Below, piece by piece: positions 1 through 9,400 of a DNA stretch of 64,000 bases. The position numbers and the translations under genes were made by a program. This DNA is from Nocardiopsis ganjiahuensis DSM 45031. Lineage in GTDB: Bacteria; Actinomycetota; Actinomycetes; Streptosporangiales; Streptosporangiaceae. The first letter of the stretch is position 1; the number at the start of each line of letters is the position of its first letter. The notes beneath the pieces are model-generated. The model was given only the letters and a program-made list of their open reading frames with translations, was not told the DNA's origin and made no database searches. The DNA lies in assembly GCF_000341085.1 (NCBI RefSeq), contig NZ_ANBA01000006.1, forward strand, positions 62,001 through 126,000, written 5' to 3'.

Positions 1-3000
1 TCTGGTGGAGGAACACGTCCTTGGACGTGGCGTCGAACCCGGCCGTGCGCACCCGCGACACCAGCTGGATGCTGAGGATGGAGTCGCCGCCCAGCTCGAA
101 GAAGTTGTCGTTGACACCCACCTTCTCCACACCCAGCAGGTCCGTCCACACCCGGGCCAGCACCTCCTCGGTGGGGGTCCGGGGCAGCACGTAGCCGACC
201 GTGACGAAGGCTTCGTCGTCCGGTGCCGGAAGCGCCTTCCGGTCGGTCTTGCCGTTGGCGTTGAGCGGCAGGGCCGCCAGCAGGACCACGGCGGTCGGGA
301 CCATGTAGTCGGGCAGGTACCGGGACGCGCCCTCCCGTACCTGGGCGGCGCCGGTCGGCCCCGTTCGGGGATCGGGCACGACGTAGGCGACCAGGCGTCT
401 GACACCGGGCCGGTCCTCGCGTGCGACGACGGTCGCGGCGAGCACGCCGGGCAGGGCGGCCACCACGGACTCGACCTCGCCGAGCTCGATCCGGAACCCC
501 CGGATCTTCACCTGGTCGTCGTTGCGGCCCAGGAACTCCAGCTCGTGGTCGGCGGTCCAGCGCACGACGTCGCCGGTCCGGTAGATGCGGCCGCCCGAAC
601 CGAAGGGGTCGGCGACGAACCGCTCCGCGGTGTGCCCCGGGGCCCCGTCGTATCCCGCGGCCAGGGAGTCGCCGGACAGGTACAGCTCTCCGTACACGCC
701 GGGCGGTACCGGGCGCAGCCAGGTGTCCAGGACGCGGGCGCGGGTGCCGGCGACCGGCCGCCCGATCCGCGGGCGCTCGCCCTCCCGCACCCGCCAGACG
801 GTGCTGTTCACGGTGTTCTCGGTGGGTCCGTAGAAATTGTGGACCGCGCGCACCCCGGCCGACGCCAGTCGCTCGTACAGCGCGGTGTCCAGGGCCTCTG
901 CGCCCACGCTCAGGACGCTCACGGGGTGGTGTTCCCTGTCCAGGAGGCCGACGGCGACCAACTGGTTCAGGTAGGAGGGAGTGGTGTCGAGGTAGTCCAC
1001 GCGATGGCGGTTCAGGTAGGCGCACAGGGCCTCGGCGTCGACCCGCGTGTCCTCGTCCACGACGTGCAGGTGGTGCCCGTCGAGCAGCCACACGAAGGGG
1101 TCCCACGAGGCGTCGAAGGTCCAGGCCGCCAGGTGGGCCGCGGTGAGGGTGCGGCCGGAGGTGTCGTCGGTGTCCAGGACGGCGGTCCGGTAGGCGCGGA
1201 CGGCAGCGAGCACGTTGGCGTGGGTGACGACCACTCCCTTGGGTCTGCCGGTGGAGCCGGACGTGTACATCACGTAGGCGGGGTGGGCTCCGTGCAGGGT
1301 ACGGACCCGGTGGTCGGCGGTGAAGGGCTCGGAACCGTCGCTTCGGGGCAGGTCGTCGGTGACCAGTACCGGAACGGCGCCGTCCACCAGGGTGTGGGCC
1401 CGCTCCTGCGCCCCGCGGGCCGTGAGCGCGTACACCGCTCCGGACCCGGAGATCACGGAGCGCGCCCGCTCGGCCGGGGCCTTGGGGTCCACCGGGACGT
1501 AGGCCGCTCCGGCACGGAGCACGGCGAAGAGGACCGCCACGGCCTCGGCGGTGCGGGGCAGCAGCGTGACGACCCTGTCACCGGGGCCGACGCCCAGTCC
1601 GGCCAGGTGGTGGGCCAGGGCGTCGACGCGTTCGTCCAGCTCCCGGAAGGCAAGGGTGGTGGATCCGGCTGTGAGGGCCGCCGCTTCGGGTCGCTGGTGC
1701 GCGAGGCGGGTCAGGGCGTCGAGGACGTGGGCGTCCCCGGGCCGCTCCTCCGGGGTCGGGGGAAGCGCGCCCCGCCCGGCGGCGAGCAGTTCCCCGCGTT
1801 CCCCGCTCGGCAGCATGTCCACCTCGCGCAGCGGGGACCCCGGTGTCCGGGCGAGCCCGTCCAGCAGGACGCACAGGTGGGTGGCGAACCGGTCCACGGT
1901 GGCCGGGTCGAACAGGTCGGTGTCGTACTCGACCGAGCCGATCAGGCGGTCCCCGGACTCGTGGAAGTCCACGCTGAGGTCGAAGAGGGAGTGCTGTCGG
2001 CGCAGAGGGTGGTCGGCCACCTCCAGCCCGTCGATGCTCCACTCCTGGGCGGGGGTGTTCTGGAGCGCCACGACCGCCTGGACCAGGGTGGGACGGGAGG
2101 GGTCGCGCTCGACCTCCGCAGCGTCCACGACGGCGTCGAAGGGGACTCCGCCGTGTTCGAAGGCGGTGAGCAGTGTCTCGCGCACGCGGGCCAGGAATTC
2201 GGAGCCGGTGAGCGACTCGTCCACCCGGGTGCGCAGCGCGATCGTGTTCACGAAGAACCCGACCACGTCCTCCAACTCGGTGTGCTCCCGGCCGGAGACG
2301 ACGGTGCCGACGGTGACGTCCCGCTGACCGGTGTAACGGGACAGCAGGACCTGGACGGCAGCTGTCAGCACCATGAACAGGGTCAGGCCGCCGGAGGCCT
2401 CCTGCGTACGGACCGCAGCGAGCGTGTCCGGACCCACCTCGAACCGGTGGGTGGCGCCGCGGCCGCGGCGGACCAGGGGGCGGGGGCGGTCCGTGGGCAG
2501 GTCCAGGGGTTCCGCACCGAGCAGCTCGGTCCGCCAGTACTCCAGTTCGGCCTCGAACGCCTCGGACTCCATGTGGGCGCCCTGCCAGGCAGCGTAGTCC
2601 GCGTACTGGAGGCGGGCGGCCGGGAGCCCGGCACGTGCGGCCAGATCCGCCGGAGCGGTGTCGGAGGTGCCGCCCGGGCCGTCGGCCCCGCCGCCCCGGG
2701 CGCCACGGACCGCCGCGCCGTAGAGGGCACCGAGCTCCGCGGTCAGGACGGACAGGGACCAGGCGTCCACCACGATGTGGTGGATGCCCAGGGCCAGCAC
2801 GTACTCCTCGGAGGCGAGGGTGACCAGGGACCAGCGCAGCAGCGGGCCCCGGGCGAGGTCGAAGGGGCGCTGGACGAACTCCTCCAGGAGGGGGTCCAGC
2901 GCCCCCCGCCCGTCCGGGCCGGTGAGGTCGGTCGTGGTCAGGTCCACCGCGGCGGGGCCGGTGCCGTCAGCCGGGTGGACCACCTGGACGGGGAGGCCGT

Positions 3001-6000
3001 CGTGCTCCTCGAAGGTGGTGCGCAGGGACTCGTGCCGGTGGACGAGGGCACCCAGGGCAGCGGTGAGCGCCCGGGTGTCCAGGGGGCCGTGCAGTCGCAG
3101 CGCGAACCCCGAGTTGTACTCGGAGCCGCCCGGCTCGTAGCGGTCCAGGAACCACAGCCGGCGCTGGGCGGCCGACAGCGGCAGCGCGGTGTCCCGGGCG
3201 ACCGGCACCAGCGCGGGCGCGCCCTCGGTGTCCTCCGCGGCCCCGGCCGTCAGCATCGGGGCGAGTCCGGCGACGGTCGGATGGTCGAAGACGGCGCGTA
3301 CCGGCAAGCGGGTACCGAACGCGTCCGCCGCGCGGGCGATCATGCGCGCCGCGGTGACCGAATCACCCCCGACCCTGAAGAAGCTGTCGTGGACGCCCAC
3401 GCGCTCGATGCCGAGCAGGTCGGTCCACAGGTCGGCCAGGCGGCGTTCGGCCTCTGTGGCGGGCGCGGTGTGCTCGGCGAGGTCCTGGGCCTGCCAGTCC
3501 ACTGCGGGCAGGGCGTGCCGGTCGGTCTTGCCGTTGGGGGTGAGCGGGACGCTCTCCAACACGACGAAGGCGGAGGGCACCATGTGAGCGGGCAGGGTCT
3601 CGGCGGCCAGGGCCGACAGGCCGGCCGGGGTGGGGGCGGCGCCGGCCTCGGGGACGACGTAGGCGACGAGCCGGGTGCCCGAGCCCCCGCCCCGTGCGAC
3701 CACGACCGCCTGACCGACCTCTGCCAGCGCGCTCAGGGAGGCCTCCACCTCGCCCGGCTCGACACGGTGTCCGCGTACCTTGACCTGGTCGTCCGCGCGC
3801 CCCAGGAATTCCAGGGAGCCGTCGTGGCGGCGGCGGACCACGTCGCCCGAGCGGTACATGCGGGAGCCCGCGGGACCGGCGGGGTCGGCCACGAAGCGGG
3901 TGGCGGTCAGGCCGGGCCGGTTCAGGTAGCCGTGCGCGAGACCGTCGCCGCCGATGTACAGCTCACCGGGGACGCCCTCGCGCACCGGGCGCAGCCAGCG
4001 GTCGAGGATCTGGATGCGAGTACCGGCGACGGGTTCCCCGAGGGGGAGGATCCCGGACCCGGTCAGCGGCGTGCTCATGGTGGTGCAGACGGTGGATTCG
4101 GTGGGCCCGTAGGCGTTGTACATCCGGCGCCCGCGGGAGAAGGGGCCGACCAGCTCCGGCGGACAGGCCTCGCCCGCGACGAGCAGGTGTTCGACCGGGC
4201 CGAGGTCCTCGGGTGACAGCGCGGGCAGCAGGGCCGGAGGCAGGGTCACGTGTGTGATGCCGTGGGTCCGCAGTGCCTCGGGCAGCCCTTCACCGCGCAG
4301 CTGTTCGCGGGGCAGCAGCACGGAGACGGCGCCGTTGAGCAGGGCCACCAGGAGTTCGGCGACAGCGGCGTCGAAGCTGGGGGAGGCGAACTGGAGCATC
4401 CGGTCTCCCGGGGCCGCGTCCATGCGTTCGCCCTGGGTGGCGGCCAGTGCCGCCAGACCCCGGTGCGGGACCAGGACCCCCTTGGGCCGCCCGGTGGAGC
4501 CGGAGGTGTAGATGAGGTAGGCGGGGTCCTCGACGGTGAGGTCCTCGCGCAGCGGTTCGGCCGACCACGACGGCGAGGGGTGCAGGACCCGGGCGGTGTC
4601 CGGAAGGCGTCCGACGAGCTCGGGGGTGGTGAGCACGGCTGCGGGCCGCGCGTCCTCGATCATGTGGGTGAGGCGCGCCGACGGATAGTCAGGGTCGAGC
4701 GGCATGTGGACCGCGCCCGCGTAGACGACGGCGAGGAGCAGGAGGGCGTGGTCGGTGCCGCGTTCGAGGCAGACCCCGACCCGGTCGCCGCGCCGCACGC
4801 CCGCGGAGCGCAGGTACCCGGCGATCCGGGCGGCGCGCTCGTCGAGTTCGGCGAAGGTCAGGTCGTCCCCGGCCCCGGATACCGCGAGGGCGTCGGGGTG
4901 CCGTGCCACCCGCTCCGCCATGAGGTCGATGAGTGTGCGCGGCCGGGGTCCGGCCGGACCGGAGTGCGCCCCGGAACCGCCCAGGTCCAGGGCACGCAGG
5001 GGGCGCTCGTCCTCGGCGTCCTCCAGTACCCGGACGAGGTCGCCGACGAGGCGGACCACGGACTCCGCGTCGAAGACGTCGGTGTTGAACTCGGCCGAAC
5101 CGGCGAGCCCGTCCTCCTCGGCCTGGAACTCCAGGGTGAGGTCGAAGACGGAGTGTTCTCGGCGGATGGAGAAGGGGCGAGCGTCCAGGGGCCCCAGGGA
5201 GGCCGCGCCCCCGCCGCCCGCGTTCTGGAAGACGACGGCCGCCTGCACCAGGGGTGGGACTGCGAGGTCGCGGTCGTCGAGCACGGCGTCGACGACCGCG
5301 TCGAAGGGGACCTCGGCGTGGTCGAAGTCGGTCAGGACCCCGTCGCGGGTCCGGATCAGGTTCTCGCCGAAGGAGACGCGCTCGTCCACCCGTCCGCGCA
5401 GGGCCAGGGTGTTGACGAAGAAACCGTTGAGACCGTGCAGGCGGCTGTTCTCCCGGCCCGCGGTGACGGTGCCCAGGACCACGTCGTCCTCACCGGTCCA
5501 CCGCGCCACGGCCACCCGGGCCGCGGTGGTCAGCACCATGAAGAGGTTGGTGTTGTGGTCGCGTGCGACGCGTTCGAGGACACGGAGCGTCCCGGCGTGC
5601 AGCCGGAAGGGGTGGCTGTCACCGCGCATGGTGCGTACGGGAGGGCGGGGTCGGTCCAGTGGCATCTTGAGCGGTTCGGCACCGGCCAGGCGGTCGCGCC
5701 AGTGATCCAGCGAGGCCTCGTAGCGTTCGCCGCTGAGGCGGTCGCGCTGCCAGGCGGCGTAGTCCGCGTACTGGAACGGGAGCGGGTCCAGTGTCGCCGC
5801 CAGTTCGGCCGCTCCCTGCCCGGGCGAGCGCAGGGCCTCGGTGTAGACGTGGTCGAGCTCCCCCTGGAGGACACCGAGGGACCAGCCGTCGGTGACGATG
5901 TGGTGGAGGACGACCAGCAGGACGTGCCGGGCGTCGTCGACGCGGAACAGGTCCGCGCGGACCAGCGGTCCCCGCTCCAGGTCGAAGGGCTCCGCGTAGC

Positions 6001-6436
6001 GGCGGGCGGCGAGTTCGGCCAGCTCCTTCTCTCCGCCGGGGACGTCGGACACGCGCAGGGGCAGGTCGGCGGGGTCGCCGACGACCTGTCTGCCCTCACC
6101 GTCGACCTCGTGGAAGGTGGTGCGCAGCGACTCGTGCCGGTGGCGCAGAGCGGTCAGGGACCGTTCCAGCGCGGGAACGTCCAGGGATCCGCCCAGGTCC
6201 AGGGCGAACCCCGAGTTGTAGTCGACCCGTCCGGGTTCGATGCGGTCCAGCACCCACAGGCGCTGCTGGGCGAAGGAGAGGACGGCCGGCACGGACCGGT
6301 CCACGAGCGGGAAGTCCTCGGTCCGCTTCCTGTGCCCGCGCAGGCGGCGCAGCATCTCCTCACGGAGGAGGTCCTGGTTCGTGCTCTCGTCGGCGGTGTC
6401 GCTGGGGCGCTGTCCCCGGTCCTGGGCGTGGTTCAT
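1..6436 (-). CDS. Non-ribosomal peptide synthetase, modules 5-6 (3' part beyond window)
   Basis: Second NRPS of the cluster, open at the left edge (2145 codons visible). The ATG at 6436 follows a GAGGAA ribosome site 7 nt upstream and lies 54 nt after the stop of the first NRPS, so the two are co-transcribed. Domains in order (approximate residues): C 25-480 (HHIVTDG; LCL-like, fitting the lack of an E domain in module 4), A 490-985, PCP about 1024 (GGDSV), C 1065-1520, A 1565-2070, PCP about 2117 (GGDSI). The second C domain reads HHIVVDA, where the final Gly of the HHxxxDG motif is Ala. Specificity pockets by alignment to GrsA: first A, D-A-A-T-L-A-A-V-C, resembling aromatic-type pockets; second A, D-A-D-D-S-G-F-V-N, with two extra Asp and no confident match. 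No termination domain is visible. The NRPS identity is certain; the substrates are guesses. Confidence 0.96.
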   Translation of the reverse strand, partial: MNHAQDRGQRPSDTADESTNQDLLREEMLRRLRGHRKRTEDFPLVDRSVPAVLSFAQQRLWVLDRIEPGRVDYNSGFALDLGGSLDVPALERSLTALRHRHESLRTTFHEVDGEGRQVVGDPADLPLRVSDVPGGEKELAELAARRYAEPFDLERGPLVRADLFRVDDARHVLLVVLHHIVTDGWSLGVLQGELDHVYTEALRSPGQGAAELAATLDPLPFQYADYAAWQRDRLSGERYEASLDHWRDRLAGAEPLKMPLDRPRPPVRTMRGDSHPFRLHAGTLRVLERVARDHNTNLFMVLTTAARVAVARWTGEDDVVLGTVTAGRENSRLHGLNGFFVNTLALRGRVDERVSFGENLIRTRDGVLTDFDHAEVPFDAVVDAVLDDRDLAVPPLVQAAVVFQNAGGGGAASLGPLDARPFSIRREHSVFDLTLEFQAEEDGLAGSAEFNTDVFDAESVVRLVGDLVRVLEDAEDERPLRALDLGGSGAHSGPAGPRPRTLIDLMAERVARHPDALAVSGAGDDLTFAELDERAARIAGYLRSAGVRRGDRVGVCLERGTDHALLLLAVVYAGAVHMPLDPDYPSARLTHMIEDARPAAVLTTPELVGRLPDTARVLHPSPSWSAEPLREDLTVEDPAYLIYTSGSTGRPKGVLVPHRGLAALAATQGERMDAAPGDRMLQFASPSFDAAVAELLVALLNGAVSVLLPREQLRGEGLPEALRTHGITHVTLPPALLPALSPEDLGPVEHLLVAGEACPPELVGPFSRGRRMYNAYGPTESTVCTTMSTPLTGSGILPLGEPVAGTRIQILDRWLRPVREGVPGELYIGGDGLAHGYLNRPGLTATRFVADPAGPAGSRMYRSGDVVRRRHDGSLEFLGRADDQVKVRGHRVEPGEVEASLSALAEVGQAVVVARGGGSGTRLVAYVVPEAGAAPTPAGLSALAAETLPAHMVPSAFVVLESVPLTPNGKTDRHALPAVDWQAQDLAEHTAPATEAERRLADLWTDLLGIERVGVHDSFFRVGGDSVTAARMIARAADAFGTRLPVRAVFDHPTVAGLAPMLTAGAAEDTEGAPALVPVARDTALPLSAAQRRLWFLDRYEPGGSEYNSGFALRLHGPLDTRALTAALGALVHRHESLRTTFEEHDGLPVQVVHPADGTGPAAVDLTTTDLTGPDGRGALDPLLEEFVQRPFDLARGPLLRWSLVTLASEEYVLALGIHHIVVDAWSLSVLTAELGALYGAAVRGARGGGADGPGGTSDTAPADLAARAGLPAARLQYADYAAWQGAHMESEAFEAELEYWRTELLGAEPLDLPTDRPRPLVRRGRGATHRFEVGPDTLAAVRTQEASGGLTLFMVLTAAVQVLLSRYTGQRDVTVGTVVSGREHTELEDVVGFFVNTIALRTRVDESLTGSEFLARVRETLLTAFEHGGVPFDAVVDAAEVERDPSRPTLVQAVVALQNTPAQEWSIDGLEVADHPLRRQHSLFDLSVDFHESGDRLIGSVEYDTDLFDPATVDRFATHLCVLLDGLARTPGSPLREVDMLPSGERGELLAAGRGALPPTPEERPGDAHVLDALTRLAHQRPEAAALTAGSTTLAFRELDERVDALAHHLAGLGVGPGDRVVTLLPRTAEAVAVLFAVLRAGAAYVPVDPKAPAERARSVISGSGAVYALTARGAQERAHTLVDGAVPVLVTDDLPRSDGSEPFTADHRVRTLHGAHPAYVMYTSGSTGRPKGVVVTHANVLAAVRAYRTAVLDTDDTSGRTLTAAHLAAWTFDASWDPFVWLLDGHHLHVVDEDTRVDAEALCAYLNRHRVDYLDTTPSYLNQLVAVGLLDREHHPVSVLSVGAEALDTALYERLASAGVRAVHNFYGPTENTVNSTVWRVREGERPRIGRPVAGTRARVLDTWLRPVPPGVYGELYLSGDSLAAGYDGAPGHTAERFVADPFGSGGRIYRTGDVVRWTADHELEFLGRNDDQVKIRGFRIELGEVESVVAALPGVLAATVVAREDRPGVRRLVAYVVPDPRTGPTGAAQVREGASRYLPDYMVPTAVVLLAALPLNANGKTDRKALPAPDDEAFVTVGYVLPRTPTEEVLARVWTDLLGVEKVGVNDNFFELGGDSILSIQLVSRVRTAGFDATSKDVFLHQ

Positions 6437-6490
6437 CGTGTATTCCTCGAAGATCCGTGAAGCTGGTGGCTTTCGGCGGCACCCATGAGG

Positions 6491-9400
6491 TCAGTTGGCC
6501 ATCTGGCCCATAAGCAGGCCTTCGACGACCTGGGCGTAGCCCTGGAGGGTGGGGTGGTCGAACAGGGCCTTCGTGGGGACCTGGACATCGAGCATGTCCC
6601 CGAGTTCCCCGACGACCTGGATGCTGCGGACCGAGTCACCCCCGATGTCGAAGAAGTTGTCCCCGCGTCCGACCCGGTCGAGTTTGAGGACGTTGGCCCA
6701 GACCTCGGCGACGACTTCCTCCGTGAGGGTCTGGGGAGGGGCGAAGCCCGCTTCGGAGAATTCGGCGGGTTCGGGGGCGGGCAGGGATCGGCGATCCAGC
6801 TTGCCGTTGGTGTTGAGCGGTAGTTCGGGCAGGACGGTGAGAACTGCGGGGACCGAGTAGGCGGGCAGGACGCGGCGGAGTTCGTCGGTCACCTCCGCCG
6901 TGTCCAGCCGGCCGGGCGCGGTCTCGGTGAGGTACCCGGCCAGGACCTTGGCCCCGGAGGGCGCGGCGACCACGGCGACCGCCGCCTGCGCCACGCCCGG
7001 TACCCGGGTCAGGGCGTTCTCGACCTCGCCCAGCTCGATACGGAAGCCCCGCAGCTTGATCTGGCCGTCGGCTCGGCCCACGAACTCGATCTGTCCCCCG
7101 GTGGACCAGCGCACCAGGTCACCGGTGCGGTAGAGGCGACCGCCCGAGCCGAAGGGGTCGGCGACGAAGCGTTCGGAGGTCAGTCCGGGGCGGCCGTCGT
7201 AGCCGCGTGCCACCCCCTCACCCGCGATGTACAGCTCACCGACCGCGCCGACCGGTACCGGGCGCAGGGCGGTGTCCAGGATGTGGGTCCGGGTGCCGTC
7301 CATCGGGCCGCCGATCGGGCAGTGCCCGGAGCTCGCCCACTCGGCGCCGATCGGCACGCAGGTGGCGAACGTGGTGGTCTCGGTGGGGCCGTACACGTGA
7401 ACGACCTCGGTGTCCGGGCAGGCCTCCAGGACCCTGGCGAAGGAGGCCGGATCGGCCTTCTCGCCTCCGGTCCACACCTGGTGCAGCCCTGCGAAGCACG
7501 CGGGATCCTGCTGGGCGAAGAGGTTGAACAGGGCCGTGGTGAGGAACACGGACCGCACCCCGTGGTCGGTGCGGGCCGCGCGGACCGCCTCGGCGGTGAC
7601 CCCGCCCTCGGGTGCCACGACGACGGTGCCTCCGTGCAGCAGCGGTACCCAGACCTCGTAGGTGGCGGCGTCGAAGGCGTGCGGCGAGTGGAAGAGCACC
7701 CGCTCGTGCGCGCCGGGCCATCTGCCGTCCGCCGCCAGGGCCACGATGTTGCGGTGGTCCACGACCACGCCCTTGGGCACTCCGGTGGAGCCGGAGGTGA
7801 ACATGACGTAGGCGGACGAGTGGGAGACCGGCCGCACGGGGACGGACCGCTCTCCCCGCTCGGCGGGGGCGGTGGGTGCCCCGGGTACCGGCCCCGGGAC
7901 GGCCACGGCGGCGAAACCGTCGGGGCCGTAGCGGTGGACGGCGACGTCCACGATCCCGGTGTAGAGGTCGAGCATGCCGGGATCGACCAGGGCCGCGCGC
8001 ACCCCGCTGTCGGCGGCGAGCTCGGCCACCCGCGCGGCGGGGACCGTGTCGTGCAGGGGCACGTAAGCGGCGCCCGCCTTGAGCACGGCCAGCATGGCGA
8101 CGACGACTCTCGGGCTCCGGGGCAGGGACAGGAACACCCGGGACTCGTGGGTGACGCCGTGCGCGCGGAGGTGGTCCGCGAGGCGTTCGGCCTCGGTGTC
8201 CAGTTCCGTGTAGGTCCACTCCCGGCCCTCGCCCACCACGGCGACGGTGTCCGGGTGACGGTGCACCCCCTCCTCGAACAGGTCCACCACCGTGCGGTCG
8301 TCCGGTCGCAGGGCGACGCCGTCGGTGAAGGCGGCCGTGACGGAGGTGTCCGCGCCCGCCAGCGCGGCCAGCGGCCGCCCCGGGTCCCGCACAAGCGAGG
8401 TGAGGATGTGCTCCAGGTCGGTGAGCAGGCGTTCCACCGTGTCCGGGTCGAAGTGGTCGGGCTCGTAGCCGATGAGGAGCCGGATTCGCTCGGTGCCGTA
8501 CGCGCTCAGGGCGAGCGGGTAGTTGGTGGCCTCGTCGGCGGTGACCCCGACGATCTCCAGGCCGTGCTGGGCGGCCGAGTCCTGGTCCACCGGGTAGTTC
8601 TCGAACACCACCAGGCTGTCGAAGAGCGGGGTGTCGCCCGGGAGGGCGGCCTCCGCCTGGATGCGTGACAGCGGCAGGTGGTCGTGCAGACGGGCGTCCG
8701 CCTGCGCACTCTGGAACGCGCGCAGCCAGGTGAGGACCGTGGCGGCGGGGTTCACCCGGATCCGGACCGGCAGGGTGTTGATGAAGATGCCCACCGCCGA
8801 CTCGACGTCGGGCAGGTCGGCGGGGCGCCCGGAGGTGGTCGCGCCGAACACCACGTCCTCCTCGCCCGAGTACGCCGAGAGAAGCAGCGCCCAGGCCGCC
8901 TGGACCAGCGCGTTCACCGTCAGACCGTGCTCACGCGCGAAGGCGTGGACGGCCCCGGAAGGCTCTGCCGGGAGGTGGGTCTCGATCCGTACCCGGGAGC
9001 GGGCGGTGCGCACGTTCTGGGGTGCGCGGTCGTAGGGCAGGGGTGTGGGGGCCTCCAACCCGGCCAGCACCCCGCGCCAGTACTCCAGACCCTCCTGCTC
9101 CTGACGCCCGGCGATCCACTCCAGGTGGTCACGGAAGGGCGGACGCGCTGCGAGCGGCTGGCCCCGGTAGGCGGCGAACACGTCGGCCAACACCAACGGC
9201 AGGCTCCAACCGTCCAACAACAGGTGGTGGAAGGTCCACACCAGAACCACACGGGTCTCGCTCAACCGGGCCAGGGCCACCCGGATCAGCGGCGGGACCC
9301 CCGGATCCAAACCCCGCTCCTGGTCCGCACGCAGGAAATCGGCCCGGGCCCGCTCCTGGCCGGCCTCGTCCAGCCCTCGCCAGTCCAGCACCGTCACGGG

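Noticed and set aside
5-4216. Plus-strand ORF of 1403 codons and similar long plus-strand ORFs through the NRPS region (e.g. 4250-6460, 9800-12556, 14087-16042, 18059-20449)
   Set aside because: They lie antisense to conserved NRPS domains, have Gly/Val/His/Gln-rich random composition and no recognisable motif; they are frame shadows of high-GC coding sequence.
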